This document shows, piece by piece, positions 26,993 through 35,925 of a stretch of 63,184 nucleotides of DNA. Positions within the stretch are counted from its first letter, which is position 1, and each line of letters begins with the position of its first letter. The position numbers and the translations under genes are program-made. The notes below the pieces were generated by a model, which was given only the letters and a program-made list of their open reading frames with translations, ran no database searches and had not been told where the DNA came from. Location of the stretch: the NCBI GenBank assembly GCA_937902925.1, contig CALFNN010000050.1, positions 1 through 63,184 on the forward strand. Direction: 5' to 3'. The stretch is from an uncultured Opitutaceae bacterium (GTDB lineage: Bacteria; Verrucomicrobiota; Verrucomicrobiia; Opitutales; Opitutaceae).

Positions 26993-28017
26993 GGGGTGGA
27001 AACCGATGCCGCTCCCGGCGCGGCGAAGCTCTCGCCGATGGCCTTGAGTTGCGCGAGGAATTCGGGCGCGTAGGTGCCGTCTTTTTGGATCGGCGTATCC
27101 CATGTGGTCACGCCGCCGGCCCCGGCGACCTTTTTGCTGAACGCGACCGCTTGCTCCGTGGAAAAACGCGGCGCGCCCTGGCCCCAGCGTTCGCCGAGAT
27201 AACTCAACACGTGAACCTGCGCGCCGTCGGCCAGTCCGTCCTGCACGCGCTTCGCTGTCCAGAGGTCGGGCTGGTCGATCTCGCCGGCGAGGTAGTCCTC
27301 GTGCGGTGTGATCGAGACCGTGCGATAAATCACGCCGGGATTGAAGGCGACGGCGGCGCGCGGATTGCCGGCGCGCGCGGCGGCGGCGAAGCTGGCGAAA
27401 TTCGGCTCGTCGGCGGTGCGATACATCGTGTTCGGCCAGTAACAACCGTCGAACCACCACCCGGCGACGCGATCGCCCCAGCGCAGCGACCATTCGCGAA
27501 TCACGGCCTCCCAGTGCCGCTGGAATGCGGCGTTGCGGTCGGCCCCGTTCTCCCACTGCAGCGCCGCCCGGGCTGTGCGATCGCCCGCGGGTGCGCCGGA
27601 GGGGAGATAGACGAGCAACTTGAGCCCGCGCCGGGCGAGCGCGACACTGAGGTCCGCCACGAGGTCGCGATGCGACAGCTTGCCCGGTGCGATGCCGGTG
27701 AGCCGGTCGTAGGTGGCGTTGGGCGAAAGGTAGTAACCGGAATTCTGGCCGATGCTGATGAGAAAATACCCGGCGCCGACGGCCTTGAGCTGATCTGCGA
27801 GCGCGTCGACGTTGAAGTGATCGACGAGGTCGTTCCAGTGCTCGACGCTGGCCGGCTCGCGGTCGGTGCGCGCGCGCCAGTCGGCGAGATAGTGCGACAT
27901 GACGCCCCACCGGGCCTCACGCATCCACGCGGCGCGGGACGGCGCCTCCGCGGCCCGGGCGGTTCCGGCGGGCAGCACGGCGAAAATGAACAAAAGTGGG
28001 GCGAGCCGGCGGAACAT
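26989..28017 (-). CDS. GH29-like alpha-L-fucosidase-type protein, secreted
   Basis: 342 residues from ATG at 28017, signal peptide at 1-23. The TIM-barrel pattern of GH29 is visible: REARWGVMSHYLADWRA, HWNDLVDHFNVDALADQLKA, GAGYFLISIGQNSGYY and WGDRVAGWWFDGCYW, where the Asp aligns with the catalytic nucleophile. The canonical acid/base Glu is not obvious and the protein lacks the C-terminal beta domain of classical fucosidases. It may therefore be a divergent member with other specificity. It is the first gene of a four-gene operon (28017 to 21627). Confidence 0.7.
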   Translation of the reverse strand: MFRRLAPLLFIFAVLPAGTARAAEAPSRAAWMREARWGVMSHYLADWRARTDREPASVEHWNDLVDHFNVDALADQLKAVGAGYFLISIGQNSGYYLSPNATYDRLTGIAPGKLSHRDLVADLSVALARRGLKLLVYLPSGAPAGDRTARAALQWENGADRNAAFQRHWEAVIREWSLRWGDRVAGWWFDGCYWPNTMYRTADEPNFASFAAAARAGNPRAAVAFNPGVIYRTVSITPHEDYLAGEIDQPDLWTAKRVQDGLADGAQVHVLSYLGERWGQGAPRFSTEQAVAFSKKVAGAGGVTTWDTPIQKDGTYAPEFLAQLKAIGESFAAPGAASVSTP

Positions 28018-28092
28018 GGCGTGATGGGAGCGGGCGCGGCGAAGGGAGCTTGCAGACAAGCGGTCCCGCGCAATTGGCGAAAGGCGACCGCG

Positions 28093-28108
28093 GCTTATAT
28101 GGTTAACC
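28093..28108 (-). promoter_or_regulatory. Shared regulon element, site a
   Basis: Read towards the GH29-like gene: GGTTAACCATATAAGC. This matches the consensus RGTTAANNNYATAASY found at five promoters (see 32539, 34262, 37379, 41052). It lies 75 bp upstream of the ATG at 28017 and 15 bp upstream of the divergent gene at 28124. The TATAAG part could be a -10 hexamer inside an operator. Confidence 0.65.
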
Positions 28109-28123
28109 ATCTCGCCGCGAACC

Positions 28124-29239
28124 TTGGGGCATGCGGAAAAATGGCCGCAACCGCACGGGCCGCGACGCGTCTTTTCGACCACGTTGTCCTCGAAAAACCT
28201 CCTGCTGACTCTGCTATCCCTCGTGGCCGCCGGCGCCACGGCCCTGGCGTGGCGCCAGCGACTCGAGCTGATGGCGTTGCGGACGGACGGCGAGCGCAGT
28301 ATGCTCGAGGCCCGCCTCGCGGATTTCAAAAAGCGCAATTTCGAGCTGCAGACCGAGCTGGCCGCAATGCACGCCGGGAAGGCGGCCGGGGAATCGGCGG
28401 CGGACGCGGTGGCCTCCGGGGACGGCGCGGCGGTTTCGCCGGGCGCCGCGGCCATCTTGAAGCAGGCGGCCGACGTTGCGGCCGAGGCCGGCGGCCTGTC
28501 GAAACGCGACGAGGATCTCGAGTTGCTCGCGGCGCTGGCGGATTTGCCGGAGTTTCAAAAAATGCTGGCGTTGCAGGAACGCGGGAAGGTCGACGAAAAA
28601 TATGCGGCGCTTTTCAAAAAATTGAAACTGTCGCCGGACGAGCTGGCGCGGCTCCAGACGCTGCTCGCCGACCGGCAGGGCGCGTTCGCCGATGCGATGA
28701 TGGCCGCGGGTGCGCAGGGGCTCACGGGCAAGGAGGCGCGGCAGGTCGCGAACGAGGTGGCGAAAGCGAGCCAGAAGGACATCACCGCCAGCATCAAGGA
28801 TCTCCTCGGCCCGCAACGGTTCAACCAGTTTCAGTCCTACGAGCGGACGCAGCCCCAGCGCGAGATGGTCGACCAGCTGGCGCAGCGGCTGAGCTACACG
28901 TCGACGCCACTGACGCCCCGGCAACAGGACCAGCTCGTGACCGTGCTGGCGACGGCGGCGGCGCCGCCGAAAACGAATCCCGCGGGCGCGCCGAAAGCGA
29001 AACCCGCCGCGCCGATTCCGGCGCTCCCGGGCGCGCTGTCCGGAATGGGCATCGGGTCGGGTGCGCAGGCGCCGATCGTGGACGCCGCCGTGGGCAAGGC
29101 ACAGGCGTTTCTCTCGCCCCGGCAGATCGCGGCGCTGCAGCAACTGCAGCAGGAGCAAAACGCGCAGCAGACGCTCGGCAATCTGTTGCGCACCGGCACG
29201 GTCAACGCGCCGCCGAAGCCGGCGAAGCCGAAAGGGTAG
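28124..29239 (+). CDS. Membrane-anchored coiled-coil protein of unknown function
   Basis: 371 residues if the TTG at 28124 is used. A TTG at 28184, directly before the transmembrane helix NLLLTLLSLVAAGATALAW, is an alternative. The helix is followed by a coiled coil (RSMLEARLADFKKRNFELQTEL), a helical region with LARLQTLLADRQGAF and a Gln-rich C-terminus (IAALQQLQQEQNAQQTL). It is divergent from the GH29-like operon and shares its regulatory site. Family not recognised. Codon use is normal, supporting a real gene. Confidence 0.65.
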   Translation: MGHAEKWPQPHGPRRVFSTTLSSKNLLLTLLSLVAAGATALAWRQRLELMALRTDGERSMLEARLADFKKRNFELQTELAAMHAGKAAGESAADAVASGDGAAVSPGAAAILKQAADVAAEAGGLSKRDEDLELLAALADLPEFQKMLALQERGKVDEKYAALFKKLKLSPDELARLQTLLADRQGAFADAMMAAGAQGLTGKEARQVANEVAKASQKDITASIKDLLGPQRFNQFQSYERTQPQREMVDQLAQRLSYTSTPLTPRQQDQLVTVLATAAAPPKTNPAGAPKAKPAAPIPALPGALSGMGIGSGAQAPIVDAAVGKAQAFLSPRQIAALQQLQQEQNAQQTLGNLLRTGTVNAPPKPAKPKG

Positions 29240-29250
29240 AGACGGTTCGA

Positions 29251-29283
29251 GGTGGGGCCGGCTCCCCGAGCCGGCCTGGGTTT
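29251..29283. repeat. Dispersed GC-rich inverted repeat, copy 2
   Basis: Contains GGCCGGCTC-CCC-GAGCCGGCC, 9-bp perfect arms. It is almost identical over 33 bp to 23642-23674. It lies 12 bp after the coiled-coil gene and could act as a hairpin at the transcript end. Confidence 0.6.
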
Positions 29284-29363
29284 GAGGTTAATTTGCCGGC
29301 GGCAACCCAGGCCGCTGCGGAGAAGCGGCTCAGCGTCCGGAAAGAATTCGTCGACGAAACGGC

Positions 29364-29380
29364 GGGCGGAAATCCCGCCC
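29364..29380 (-). terminator. Hairpin at the GH2 stop codon
   Basis: GGGCGG / CCGCCC with a 5-base loop directly at the stop of the GH2 gene. There is no strong T run, so this is a weak terminator or 3'-protecting hairpin. Confidence 0.3.
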
Positions 29381-32300
29381 TATTTCGCCGCGCTCACCAG
29401 CACGACATACATGTTGGCGGCGGCGGGGGCGCCGTCGGCGTTCGAGCCGAGGGTGAGGCTGCCGTCCGGTGCGACGGCACGCCGGAAGAGTTTCATCGGC
29501 TGGCCGTTGACGGTGAGCGTGCGGCCGGTCGGTTCGAATTGTTTGGCGAGCCACTCGGGCACGGCCACGCGTTCGTCGTGAGCGACGGTCACCACCGAGC
29601 CGCCGGTCACCGCGAGCTCGACAAGGTCAACTGCGCTGTAGCGCTGGTCGGCGTCGGCGATCTGGATCCAGTCCGCGCCGGCGAGCTCGGCGGGCAGGTC
29701 GGTGAACGGATAGTCGCGGTCGACGTAGATATTCTTGCCGTTGGCCGCGTTGATCTCGACGTGGACGATGGTCGCGGTCGGACCGGTGTAGTTCAGGGTC
29801 CTGATGAATTTTCCAAGCATCGACGAAGCGATGCCGCCGGTCGTCGAAACACCGGTGGCCGACGACGCGGTGAGCCCGGGGTGAGCCGGCCCCTGCGCGG
29901 CCAAGCGCACCGGCACCACCGCGGGCATCGTCGTGGTGTAACCGCCCTCGGCGGCGAACGGCGCCGACCGAATCGTGACGCTGCCCGCCTTCAGTCCGGC
30001 GCTCGTGGCGTGGACGGTGATGACGCCGGCGGCGCGGGTCGCGCGGACGGCGACGCGGTTGATGCCGGCCTCGAGATCGAGGTAGGGGTTGTTGATCGAA
30101 TTGATTTTGCCGCTGTTGTAGCCGCCGCGCCACACGGCGGGGCCATCGGTCTCGAAGTCGGCGCGCTGCTGAAAGGTCGGGCAACGCTCGCCGCGCGCAT
30201 CGACCGCCTCGACATCGATCAGCGCGATGTCCTCGCCGTTGGCGCGCAAGCCATCCGGGCCGGTCATGGCAGTGAGCTTGAGCGCGACGGCGGGGCCGAC
30301 GGTGTGCTTCGACTCGGTGGCGACGACTTTGCCGTCGACGGAAGCGACGGCCTTGATCTCGCCCGGTGCCCAGGCGACGTCCTTGAACGTGAAAAGGTAG
30401 TGGTCCGACACCTGGCCGTGGCCGAGCGACTTGCCGTTGAGGAAAAGTTCCACGTCAGAGGCGTTCGAGGCGACATAGACGTTTTTCTTCGTGCCGGCGG
30501 GATACGTCCAGTGGCCGATGATGTGAACCTGTGGATCGCTGCGGAACATCGCGGCACAAACGTAGTAGGCTTCCTTCGGCAGGCGGACGCCGTCGACTTC
30601 GCCACCGGCGCGGTCGACTTCGGCTGGCACGCGGCCGCCGCTCGTCGAGTCGGAGAAAATCCAGTTCGCGCCGCCGCTGTGCGCGGGTGAGCCGAGCTTC
30701 TTCACGTATTGGCTCACCTGGTTGACGGCGTATTGCTCGGACGTGAGATCGTAGGTCATGCCCTTCGCCTCGGGATAGCCGAAGTTCGGCGGCGAGGCGT
30801 CATCCCACACGCGGCGCGGCGACTCCTCGCGGTCATATTCGCCCTCGACGACGGGCAGGCGGGCGATCTCACGGCCACCCTCGGTGCCCTCGCCGATATC
30901 CATGAACTCGGCCGTGATCTGGTCGGCGCGGCGGTGGGTGTAGGCGCGTCCGCCGTGGGGATCGAATTCGTCCATGTAGCCGCGCAACTGCTTCGCGTGG
31001 TCGTGCGTGACCTTCTGGTTGCCGCCTTCCCAGATGAGGATCGAGGGGTCGTTGCGGAAGTAGACGATCACGTCGCGAAACGCCATCGCGCGCAGCGTCC
31101 ACGCGGCGCCGCGGGTGTCGGACTCGCCATCGGTGCCGGGCTGGAGCGTGACGAGGCCGAGCCGGTCGTCGGCGGAGATTTGCGCGGGGCCGGCCGCGCT
31201 GTGGCCCCAGCGGACGAAATTGCCGCCGGCCTCCTTCATCAGTTGGAGCGTGTAGAAGTGCATCCAGTCGGGTTGGGCGGCGCCGAGGCCGGGCCATTCG
31301 TCGGTGGGCTTCTGACCCCAGCCGTGGAGTTTCAAATGCCGGCCGTTGATGGAGAAACCGCTGGCGGCGTCCCAGCGCACCGTGCGAATGCCGAGCGGGA
31401 CCTCGCTGGTGTCGATGGCCACGCCGCCGACGAGGAGCGAGCAGACGACGCGATACAGATACGGGTAAGCGGGCTCCCACAGGCGCGGATGAGCGAGGGC
31501 GCCGGAGACCTTGACAGTCGCGCTGGCGCCGGCGGCGACCGGCTGGGTTTGGTTGAGCGCGAGCGCAACCTGCCCCGCGGCGTCGATCAGGTCGACGCGC
31601 ACGGTGACGTTTTCGGCGGTGGCGCGCCCGTTCTGCACCGGCACCTCGACGCCAATCTGAGCGGATGCGTCGGTGATGCTCGTGGCGTAGGCGTAGGGTC
31701 CGGCGGTCTGGAGAAAACTATAGAGCGGCAGGGAAATGTGCAGCGGGTCGGTGACGTAGAGGCGGACGTTGCGATAAATGCCGCCATGGGCCGGATGCCA
31801 GTGCGGATTGTTCCACGGGATCTGGTCGGCCTGGAGATCGTCGAGGTTTTCGGGAATTGATTCGTTCACCCGGCGCGAAAGCTGGCCGAGGTTCGGATTC
31901 TCGGTCGAGGAAAGTTTCGTGACGGGACTGCCGTTGCGCTTGGCGAGCTCGGCGATCGTGCCGGCGTCGAGCGGGTCCTTCATGAAGCGGTTGTCGACCA
32001 TCACGGCGAGGACGTTGGGCGCGCCGATCTTGAGGTGCGGCGTGAGGTCGAAGCCGAAGGGAGTGAAGCCGGTTTTCGCGACGCCGAGTTTCATTCCGTT
32101 GAGATAAACCTCGGCAATCTGGCGGACGGCCTCGAACTCGATGAAGACCTTTTTGCCGGCCCACGCCGCCGGGGCGGTGAACGTCTTCCGATACCACGTG
32201 CGACCACCCCACTGGATTTGTTCGCCGCGGTGTCCGGGTGTCGACCAGTTGTCGAAGGTGTCGACGTCGTTGTAGGTGTGCGGCGCGGTCACGAGCGCCC

Positions 32301-32493
32301 AGTCGCGATCGTCGAAGCCCGGCGCCTGCGCGCCGGCCGGATCGTCCTTGAGGAACCGCCAGTCGGGATTGAAATTAAGCGTGAGCCGCCCGGCTGCCTG
32401 CGCGACGGAAGCGAGGAGGGCGAAGGCCAGCAGACCGAAAGCAAGGGAGCCGCCGGCACGGCGCGCGGCGGCAGCGGGGTTGAGCCGATTCAT
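29380..32493 (-). CDS. GH2-family glycosidase (beta-galactosidase-like), secreted
   Basis: 1037 residues from ATG at 32493 with signal peptide. Domain order: sugar-binding jelly roll (WRFLKDDPAGAQAPGFDDRD, TWYRKTFTAP, AEVYLNGMKLG), immunoglobulin-like domain (LGIRTVRWDAASGFSINGRH) and TIM barrel (LKLHGWGQKPTDEWPG). C-terminal DUF4982-like and Ig domains follow (VYVASNASDVELFLNGKSLG). The usual acid/base 'WSLGNE' is replaced by ILIWEGGNQ (about 484-492), and the nucleophile region reads VVEGEYDREE. The moved Glu suggests an atypical subfamily. It is a single transcription unit behind regulon site b. Confidence 0.85.
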   Translation of the reverse strand: MNRLNPAAAARRAGGSLAFGLLAFALLASVAQAAGRLTLNFNPDWRFLKDDPAGAQAPGFDDRDWALVTAPHTYNDVDTFDNWSTPGHRGEQIQWGGRTWYRKTFTAPAAWAGKKVFIEFEAVRQIAEVYLNGMKLGVAKTGFTPFGFDLTPHLKIGAPNVLAVMVDNRFMKDPLDAGTIAELAKRNGSPVTKLSSTENPNLGQLSRRVNESIPENLDDLQADQIPWNNPHWHPAHGGIYRNVRLYVTDPLHISLPLYSFLQTAGPYAYATSITDASAQIGVEVPVQNGRATAENVTVRVDLIDAAGQVALALNQTQPVAAGASATVKVSGALAHPRLWEPAYPYLYRVVCSLLVGGVAIDTSEVPLGIRTVRWDAASGFSINGRHLKLHGWGQKPTDEWPGLGAAQPDWMHFYTLQLMKEAGGNFVRWGHSAAGPAQISADDRLGLVTLQPGTDGESDTRGAAWTLRAMAFRDVIVYFRNDPSILIWEGGNQKVTHDHAKQLRGYMDEFDPHGGRAYTHRRADQITAEFMDIGEGTEGGREIARLPVVEGEYDREESPRRVWDDASPPNFGYPEAKGMTYDLTSEQYAVNQVSQYVKKLGSPAHSGGANWIFSDSTSGGRVPAEVDRAGGEVDGVRLPKEAYYVCAAMFRSDPQVHIIGHWTYPAGTKKNVYVASNASDVELFLNGKSLGHGQVSDHYLFTFKDVAWAPGEIKAVASVDGKVVATESKHTVGPAVALKLTAMTGPDGLRANGEDIALIDVEAVDARGERCPTFQQRADFETDGPAVWRGGYNSGKINSINNPYLDLEAGINRVAVRATRAAGVITVHATSAGLKAGSVTIRSAPFAAEGGYTTTMPAVVPVRLAAQGPAHPGLTASSATGVSTTGGIASSMLGKFIRTLNYTGPTATIVHVEINAANGKNIYVDRDYPFTDLPAELAGADWIQIADADQRYSAVDLVELAVTGGSVVTVAHDERVAVPEWLAKQFEPTGRTLTVNGQPMKLFRRAVAPDGSLTLGSNADGAPAAANMYVVLVSAAK

Positions 32494-32538
32494 GCCCCGA
32501 GACAACCGGCGTCCGCGGGGCGTCGCCAGCGCGACTCT

Positions 32539-32554
32539 AGTTATGCCGTTAACT
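32539..32554 (-). promoter_or_regulatory. Shared regulon element, site b
   Basis: Read towards the GH2 gene: AGTTAACGGCATAACT, 45 bp upstream of its ATG. Same orientation and core spacing (GTTA-N6-TAAC) as the other four sites. Confidence 0.6.
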
Positions 32555-32598
32555 CGGACGCAGCGGACGCGCGCCGGGCTTCGATCCGCCAGCCCAGC

Positions 32599-33408
32599 TC
32601 AGATCTTGCCGAGGATCTCCTTCACGCGCGCCCAGGCGGCATCATGGGCTTTTTTGTTGGCCTCGTTCGCATCGGGAGCCTCGCCGGCGCGCATGAACCC
32701 GTGGCCGGCGCCGTCGTAGATGACCGTCTCGTAAGTCTTGCCCGCGGCTTTCATCGCCTCGGTGGCTTTCGGAACCGTGGCGCTGACGCGCGCGTCGTTG
32801 CCCGCGTAGAAGCCGTAGACGGGCGCCTTGATTTTCGCCATGTCGTCCGCGCTTGGCGGCGTGCCGTAGCAGACGAACGCCGCCTTCAGGTCGGGATTGT
32901 TGGTCGCGTAGCGGAACGACTGGCCGCCGCCCCAGCAGAAGCCGATGACGACGAGCTTGCCGTTGCACGCGGGGAGCTTGGTGACGTAGTCCGCCGCGGC
33001 GTTGAGGTCGGCGGTGATCTGGTCGGCATGGTTGCGCGTGAGCTCGCCGATCTTCTGGCTGATTTCGGAACTGGTCAGTTCCGACGTGCCGCCGCCTTTC
33101 GCGCCCAGGCCCCAGAGCAAGTCGGGCGCGATCGCGATGTAGCCGGCCTCGGCGAACTCGTCGACGACGCTGCGCGCCCAGTTGGACAGGCCGAAAATCT
33201 CGTGGATCACGAGGACGGCGGGCGCCTTGTCGCTGCGCTCGGGATAACCGACGTAGCAGCCGACCTCGCGGTTGTCGTGCTTGACGGTGACCCACTCGAG
33301 GTGGCGGGGAGACTTGTCGAGCCGCGCGAGCGGGAAATTATCGTCGGCGGCGCGGGTGAGGACGGCGGTCGACAGTGCGGCCGCGAGAACGAGGAGCAGG
33401 CGTTTCAT
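32599..33408 (-). CDS. Dienelactone-hydrolase-family alpha/beta hydrolase, secreted
   Basis: 269 residues from ATG at 33408 with signal peptide (KRLLLVLAAALSTAVLTRA). The DLH fold is shown by PAVLVIHEIFGLSNWARSV (oxyanion region), the nucleophile elbow VIGFCWGGG (Cys about 155), YAGNDARV (Asp) and DGAGHGFMR (His), giving a Cys-Asp-His triad. Enzymes of this family open lactones or cleave esters. In a polysaccharide locus it may remove ester substituents, which is inference. It is co-transcribed with the gene at 33438. Confidence 0.88.
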   Translation of the reverse strand: MKRLLLVLAAALSTAVLTRAADDNFPLARLDKSPRHLEWVTVKHDNREVGCYVGYPERSDKAPAVLVIHEIFGLSNWARSVVDEFAEAGYIAIAPDLLWGLGAKGGGTSELTSSEISQKIGELTRNHADQITADLNAAADYVTKLPACNGKLVVIGFCWGGGQSFRYATNNPDLKAAFVCYGTPPSADDMAKIKAPVYGFYAGNDARVSATVPKATEAMKAAGKTYETVIYDGAGHGFMRAGEAPDANEANKKAHDAAWARVKEILGKI

Positions 33409-33437
33409 GGTGGGAACAGGGTGAGTGGAACGGAAAA

Positions 33438-34136
33438 TCACGTCATCTTCTTTTTCGCCTCGGCGGGCGGCTCGACCTTCGTCGTGCCGACGTCCTTGAC
33501 CTCGACGGTCGTGGTCTGGTCGATGGGAAAATCGTTGCCGTTGAAATTCATCGAGGCTTGCAGCGTGACCTCGTATTTCGCGAGGAGACCGTCCTTGAGC
33601 CAGAACTTGACCGAGCCCTTCGGATTCGCAATCGCCGGGCCGTTGCCGTCGCGTCCGCCGAACGCGAGCTGGGCCTTCACGCCGTCGGCGGTGAGCTCGC
33701 TGACGTAGGCGCCGTCGACCAGCTTCAGTGCCGCCGTGTGCGCGGCGAGGTCGACGGCGGTGGCGGCGGGAATCTTGGTGTTGCGCGCGATGACCCCGAT
33801 GAACCGGCCGGGTCCCTCGGCCTGATCCGCCTCGGCCAGCGACTGCCAGCCGTCCTGGCCCTTCACGGCGCCCTTGTCGCCCTGCAGCACGACCTCCATG
33901 GAGTTGTCGCCGAACGACGAGGTCACATAGGTGGCGCCGCCTTTCTCGGTTTTGCCGTTCACCGGGCCGGGTGTGAAGCCGCCGCTCGCACTGACACTGG
34001 TCGCGGTCCAGCTGTAGTTGGCCTGGTCGCCGAGTTTTTTCGCGGCGGCGGTGACGTCGTCGGCCGGAGTGGCGAAGAGGGCGCGCGACGAGGTCGCGAG
34101 CAGGAGGCAGGTGGCGAAGCGGAGGTTTCGGTTCAT
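33438..34136 (-). CDS. Secreted hypothetical protein upstream of the DLH gene
   Basis: 232 residues with signal peptide. The mature protein is beta-rich, with ADDVTAAAKKLGDQANYSW near the N-terminus, ATYVTSSFGDNSMEVVLQGD and VKFWLKDGLLAKYEVTLQA. It ends in a Lys-rich tail. The pattern recalls LolA-like or outer-membrane-lipoprotein-sorting folds seen in Planctomycetes and Verrucomicrobia, but I assign no family. It is separated from the DLH gene by 29 bp and divergent from PL6. Confidence 0.65.
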   Translation of the reverse strand: MNRNLRFATCLLLATSSRALFATPADDVTAAAKKLGDQANYSWTATSVSASGGFTPGPVNGKTEKGGATYVTSSFGDNSMEVVLQGDKGAVKGQDGWQSLAEADQAEGPGRFIGVIARNTKIPAATAVDLAAHTAALKLVDGAYVSELTADGVKAQLAFGGRDGNGPAIANPKGSVKFWLKDGLLAKYEVTLQASMNFNGNDFPIDQTTTVEVKDVGTTKVEPPAEAKKKMT

Positions 34137-34261
34137 GGGGCGAACGCGGGGTGGAGTTTGCGGCCGGCGGGGTGCCGGCGGCGGTATCGGCGGACGAACA
34201 TGCTGGTTCGCGGCCGTTTCGCGAACGGAAAATGAGAGCGGGCCCGGCGGGATCGTCCGGC

Positions 34262-34283
34262 GCCGGTTAAAGATATAACCGGC
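34262..34283 (+). promoter_or_regulatory. Shared regulon element, site c
   Basis: The most symmetric of the five: arms GCCGGTTA and TAACCGGC around AAGATA. The oriented form GGTTAAAGATATAACC points at the PL6 gene, 43 bp downstream. By symmetry it could also serve the divergent gene at 34136. Confidence 0.7.
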
Positions 34284-34325
34284 ACCGGACTTGGAGCCAC
34301 CCGGTCCGGGCACCTGCATCGCGCG

Positions 34326-35870
34326 ATGAACTCCGTCTACCCACCCTGCCGGACGAATGTTAGCCGGGTTTGGTCCTTTCTGGCCAGGGGGCTCGTGGCG
34401 CTCGGCGCGGTGGCGGCCATGCCTTGGGCCTCGGCCGCCGAATTCAGTGCCGCCGCTCCGGCGCAGCTTGCCGCCGCGGTCAAAAAATCGCATCCGGGCG
34501 ACACGATCATCCTCGCGGATGGCACGTGGCGCGATGCGGCGATCGACCTCGCGGTGGGCGGAACCTCGTCCGCGCCGCTGGTGCTGCGCGCGCAGACGCC
34601 GGGCGGGGTGGTCTTCACCGGGGCATCGTCGCTCACGTTTTCGGCTGCCCACGTCGAGGTCGACGGAGTGGTGTTCAAGGACGGCTCGCCGGCGAAGGGC
34701 AACGTGGTCGAGTTCGACTCCGACGATTGCCGGCTGACGAATTCCGCCGTCGTCGATTTCAATCCCGTTGACCCGGCGAAGGGTTATTATTGGGTTTATT
34801 TTCACGGCAACCGCAACCGCGTCGACCACTGCCTGTTCCAGGGCAAGAACCACTACGAGCCGCTCGTCGGGAACAACATCAACGGCAGCCGCTACAACAC
34901 GGTCGAGTTTTCGCACTTCAAGGACATCGCCTACGTCAACCAGAACGGCCGCGAGATCTTCCGCGTCTGGGGCTACGGCGGCAACGAGGAACTCGGGCCG
35001 GACGGGGCGTTCTTCACGATCGCGAACAATCTCTTCGAGCACGCGCACGGCGAGGGCCAGGAGATCATCTCGCTGAAGTCGAACCGGAATGTCGTGCGCA
35101 ACAACACCATTCGCGGCACGCGGGGTGGCATCACCAACCGCAGCGGCAACTACAACACCATCGAGGGCAATTTCATCTTCGGCGACGGCCAGGCGGGCAC
35201 CTACGGGTTGCGCATCACGGGCCAGTATCACCGCATCCTCCACAACTACATCGAGGGCGTCAGCGGCTTCGGGATCAACGTCATGTGCGGCGAGCTTTTC
35301 CTCGAGCCGTTGACCGACGGCTTCAAGCCGATCCTGCGCGAGGGCACTGTGCACGGCCGCGTGCCGGCCTACAACCAGCCGCGCAACACGACCGTGGCCT
35401 ACAACACGATTGTGAATTGTGGCGGACCCGGCCTCGTGATCGGCAGCGACTACCGATCCGGCTGGCCCGCGCGCCAGCGCGTGCTGCTGCCGGAATTCTG
35501 CCACATCGCGAACAACCTCATCGGCCAATCCGCCGGCGGCGTGGCCGTGAGCATCACGGCGCCGGACCGGAAGCCGCCGCTCGACCGGCTGGAGTTCGCG
35601 GGCAACACCTACGACGGCAATCTCGTGAACGGCGGCGCGATCAAGGCCGAACCGGTGCCGGCCGGGATCGTGGCGCAGGAACTCAAGTTCGTGCGCGACG
35701 CGGCCGGCGCGCTGCGGCCGGCCGACGCGGCGCTCGCGCAAAGCTCCGCCGCGGCCGCGCCGGCGGTCTTCTCGAAGGAAGCGAGCCCGTTCCGGCCGCT
35801 CACGGCCGCGGACGTCGGGCCCGACTGGGTGAAGGCGCGCCGCGCGGCGGGCGATCCGGCGTTTCGCTAA
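34326..35870 (+). CDS. PL6-family polysaccharide lyase (alginate lyase / chondroitinase-B fold)
   Basis: 514 residues with a signal-like N-terminus. The right-handed beta-helix is shown by repeated 'N.V..N.I.G' turns (NVVRNNTIRGTRGG, NTIEGNFIFGDG, HRILHNYIEGV). The catalytic Lys and Arg of the family are recognisable in EIISLKSNRNV (Lys about 251) and ITNRSGNYN (Arg about 272), nearly the same numbering as chondroitinase B K250/R271. PL6 enzymes cleave alginate or dermatan-type uronate chains by beta-elimination. The unsaturated products would suit the GH105 protein at 37440. Confidence 0.9.
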   Translation: MNSVYPPCRTNVSRVWSFLARGLVALGAVAAMPWASAAEFSAAAPAQLAAAVKKSHPGDTIILADGTWRDAAIDLAVGGTSSAPLVLRAQTPGGVVFTGASSLTFSAAHVEVDGVVFKDGSPAKGNVVEFDSDDCRLTNSAVVDFNPVDPAKGYYWVYFHGNRNRVDHCLFQGKNHYEPLVGNNINGSRYNTVEFSHFKDIAYVNQNGREIFRVWGYGGNEELGPDGAFFTIANNLFEHAHGEGQEIISLKSNRNVVRNNTIRGTRGGITNRSGNYNTIEGNFIFGDGQAGTYGLRITGQYHRILHNYIEGVSGFGINVMCGELFLEPLTDGFKPILREGTVHGRVPAYNQPRNTTVAYNTIVNCGGPGLVIGSDYRSGWPARQRVLLPEFCHIANNLIGQSAGGVAVSITAPDRKPPLDRLEFAGNTYDGNLVNGGAIKAEPVPAGIVAQELKFVRDAAGALRPADAALAQSSAAAAPAVFSKEASPFRPLTAADVGPDWVKARRAAGDPAFR

Positions 35871-35925
35871 AAGACGGGCGACGGGTCGGTGGCGCGGACA
35901 CGCGGTCCGCCGAGCCCCGGGGGCA

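Noticed and set aside
26914-30690. Very long plus-strand open frame (1258 codons)
   Set aside because: It covers the GH29-like, coiled-coil and GH2 genes in other frames and has no recognisable domain; high-GC shadow.
30703-30720. TTCACGTATTGG inside the GH2 gene as a third ACGTATTACGT operator
   Set aside because: Only half the palindrome is present and it is explained by coding sequence.
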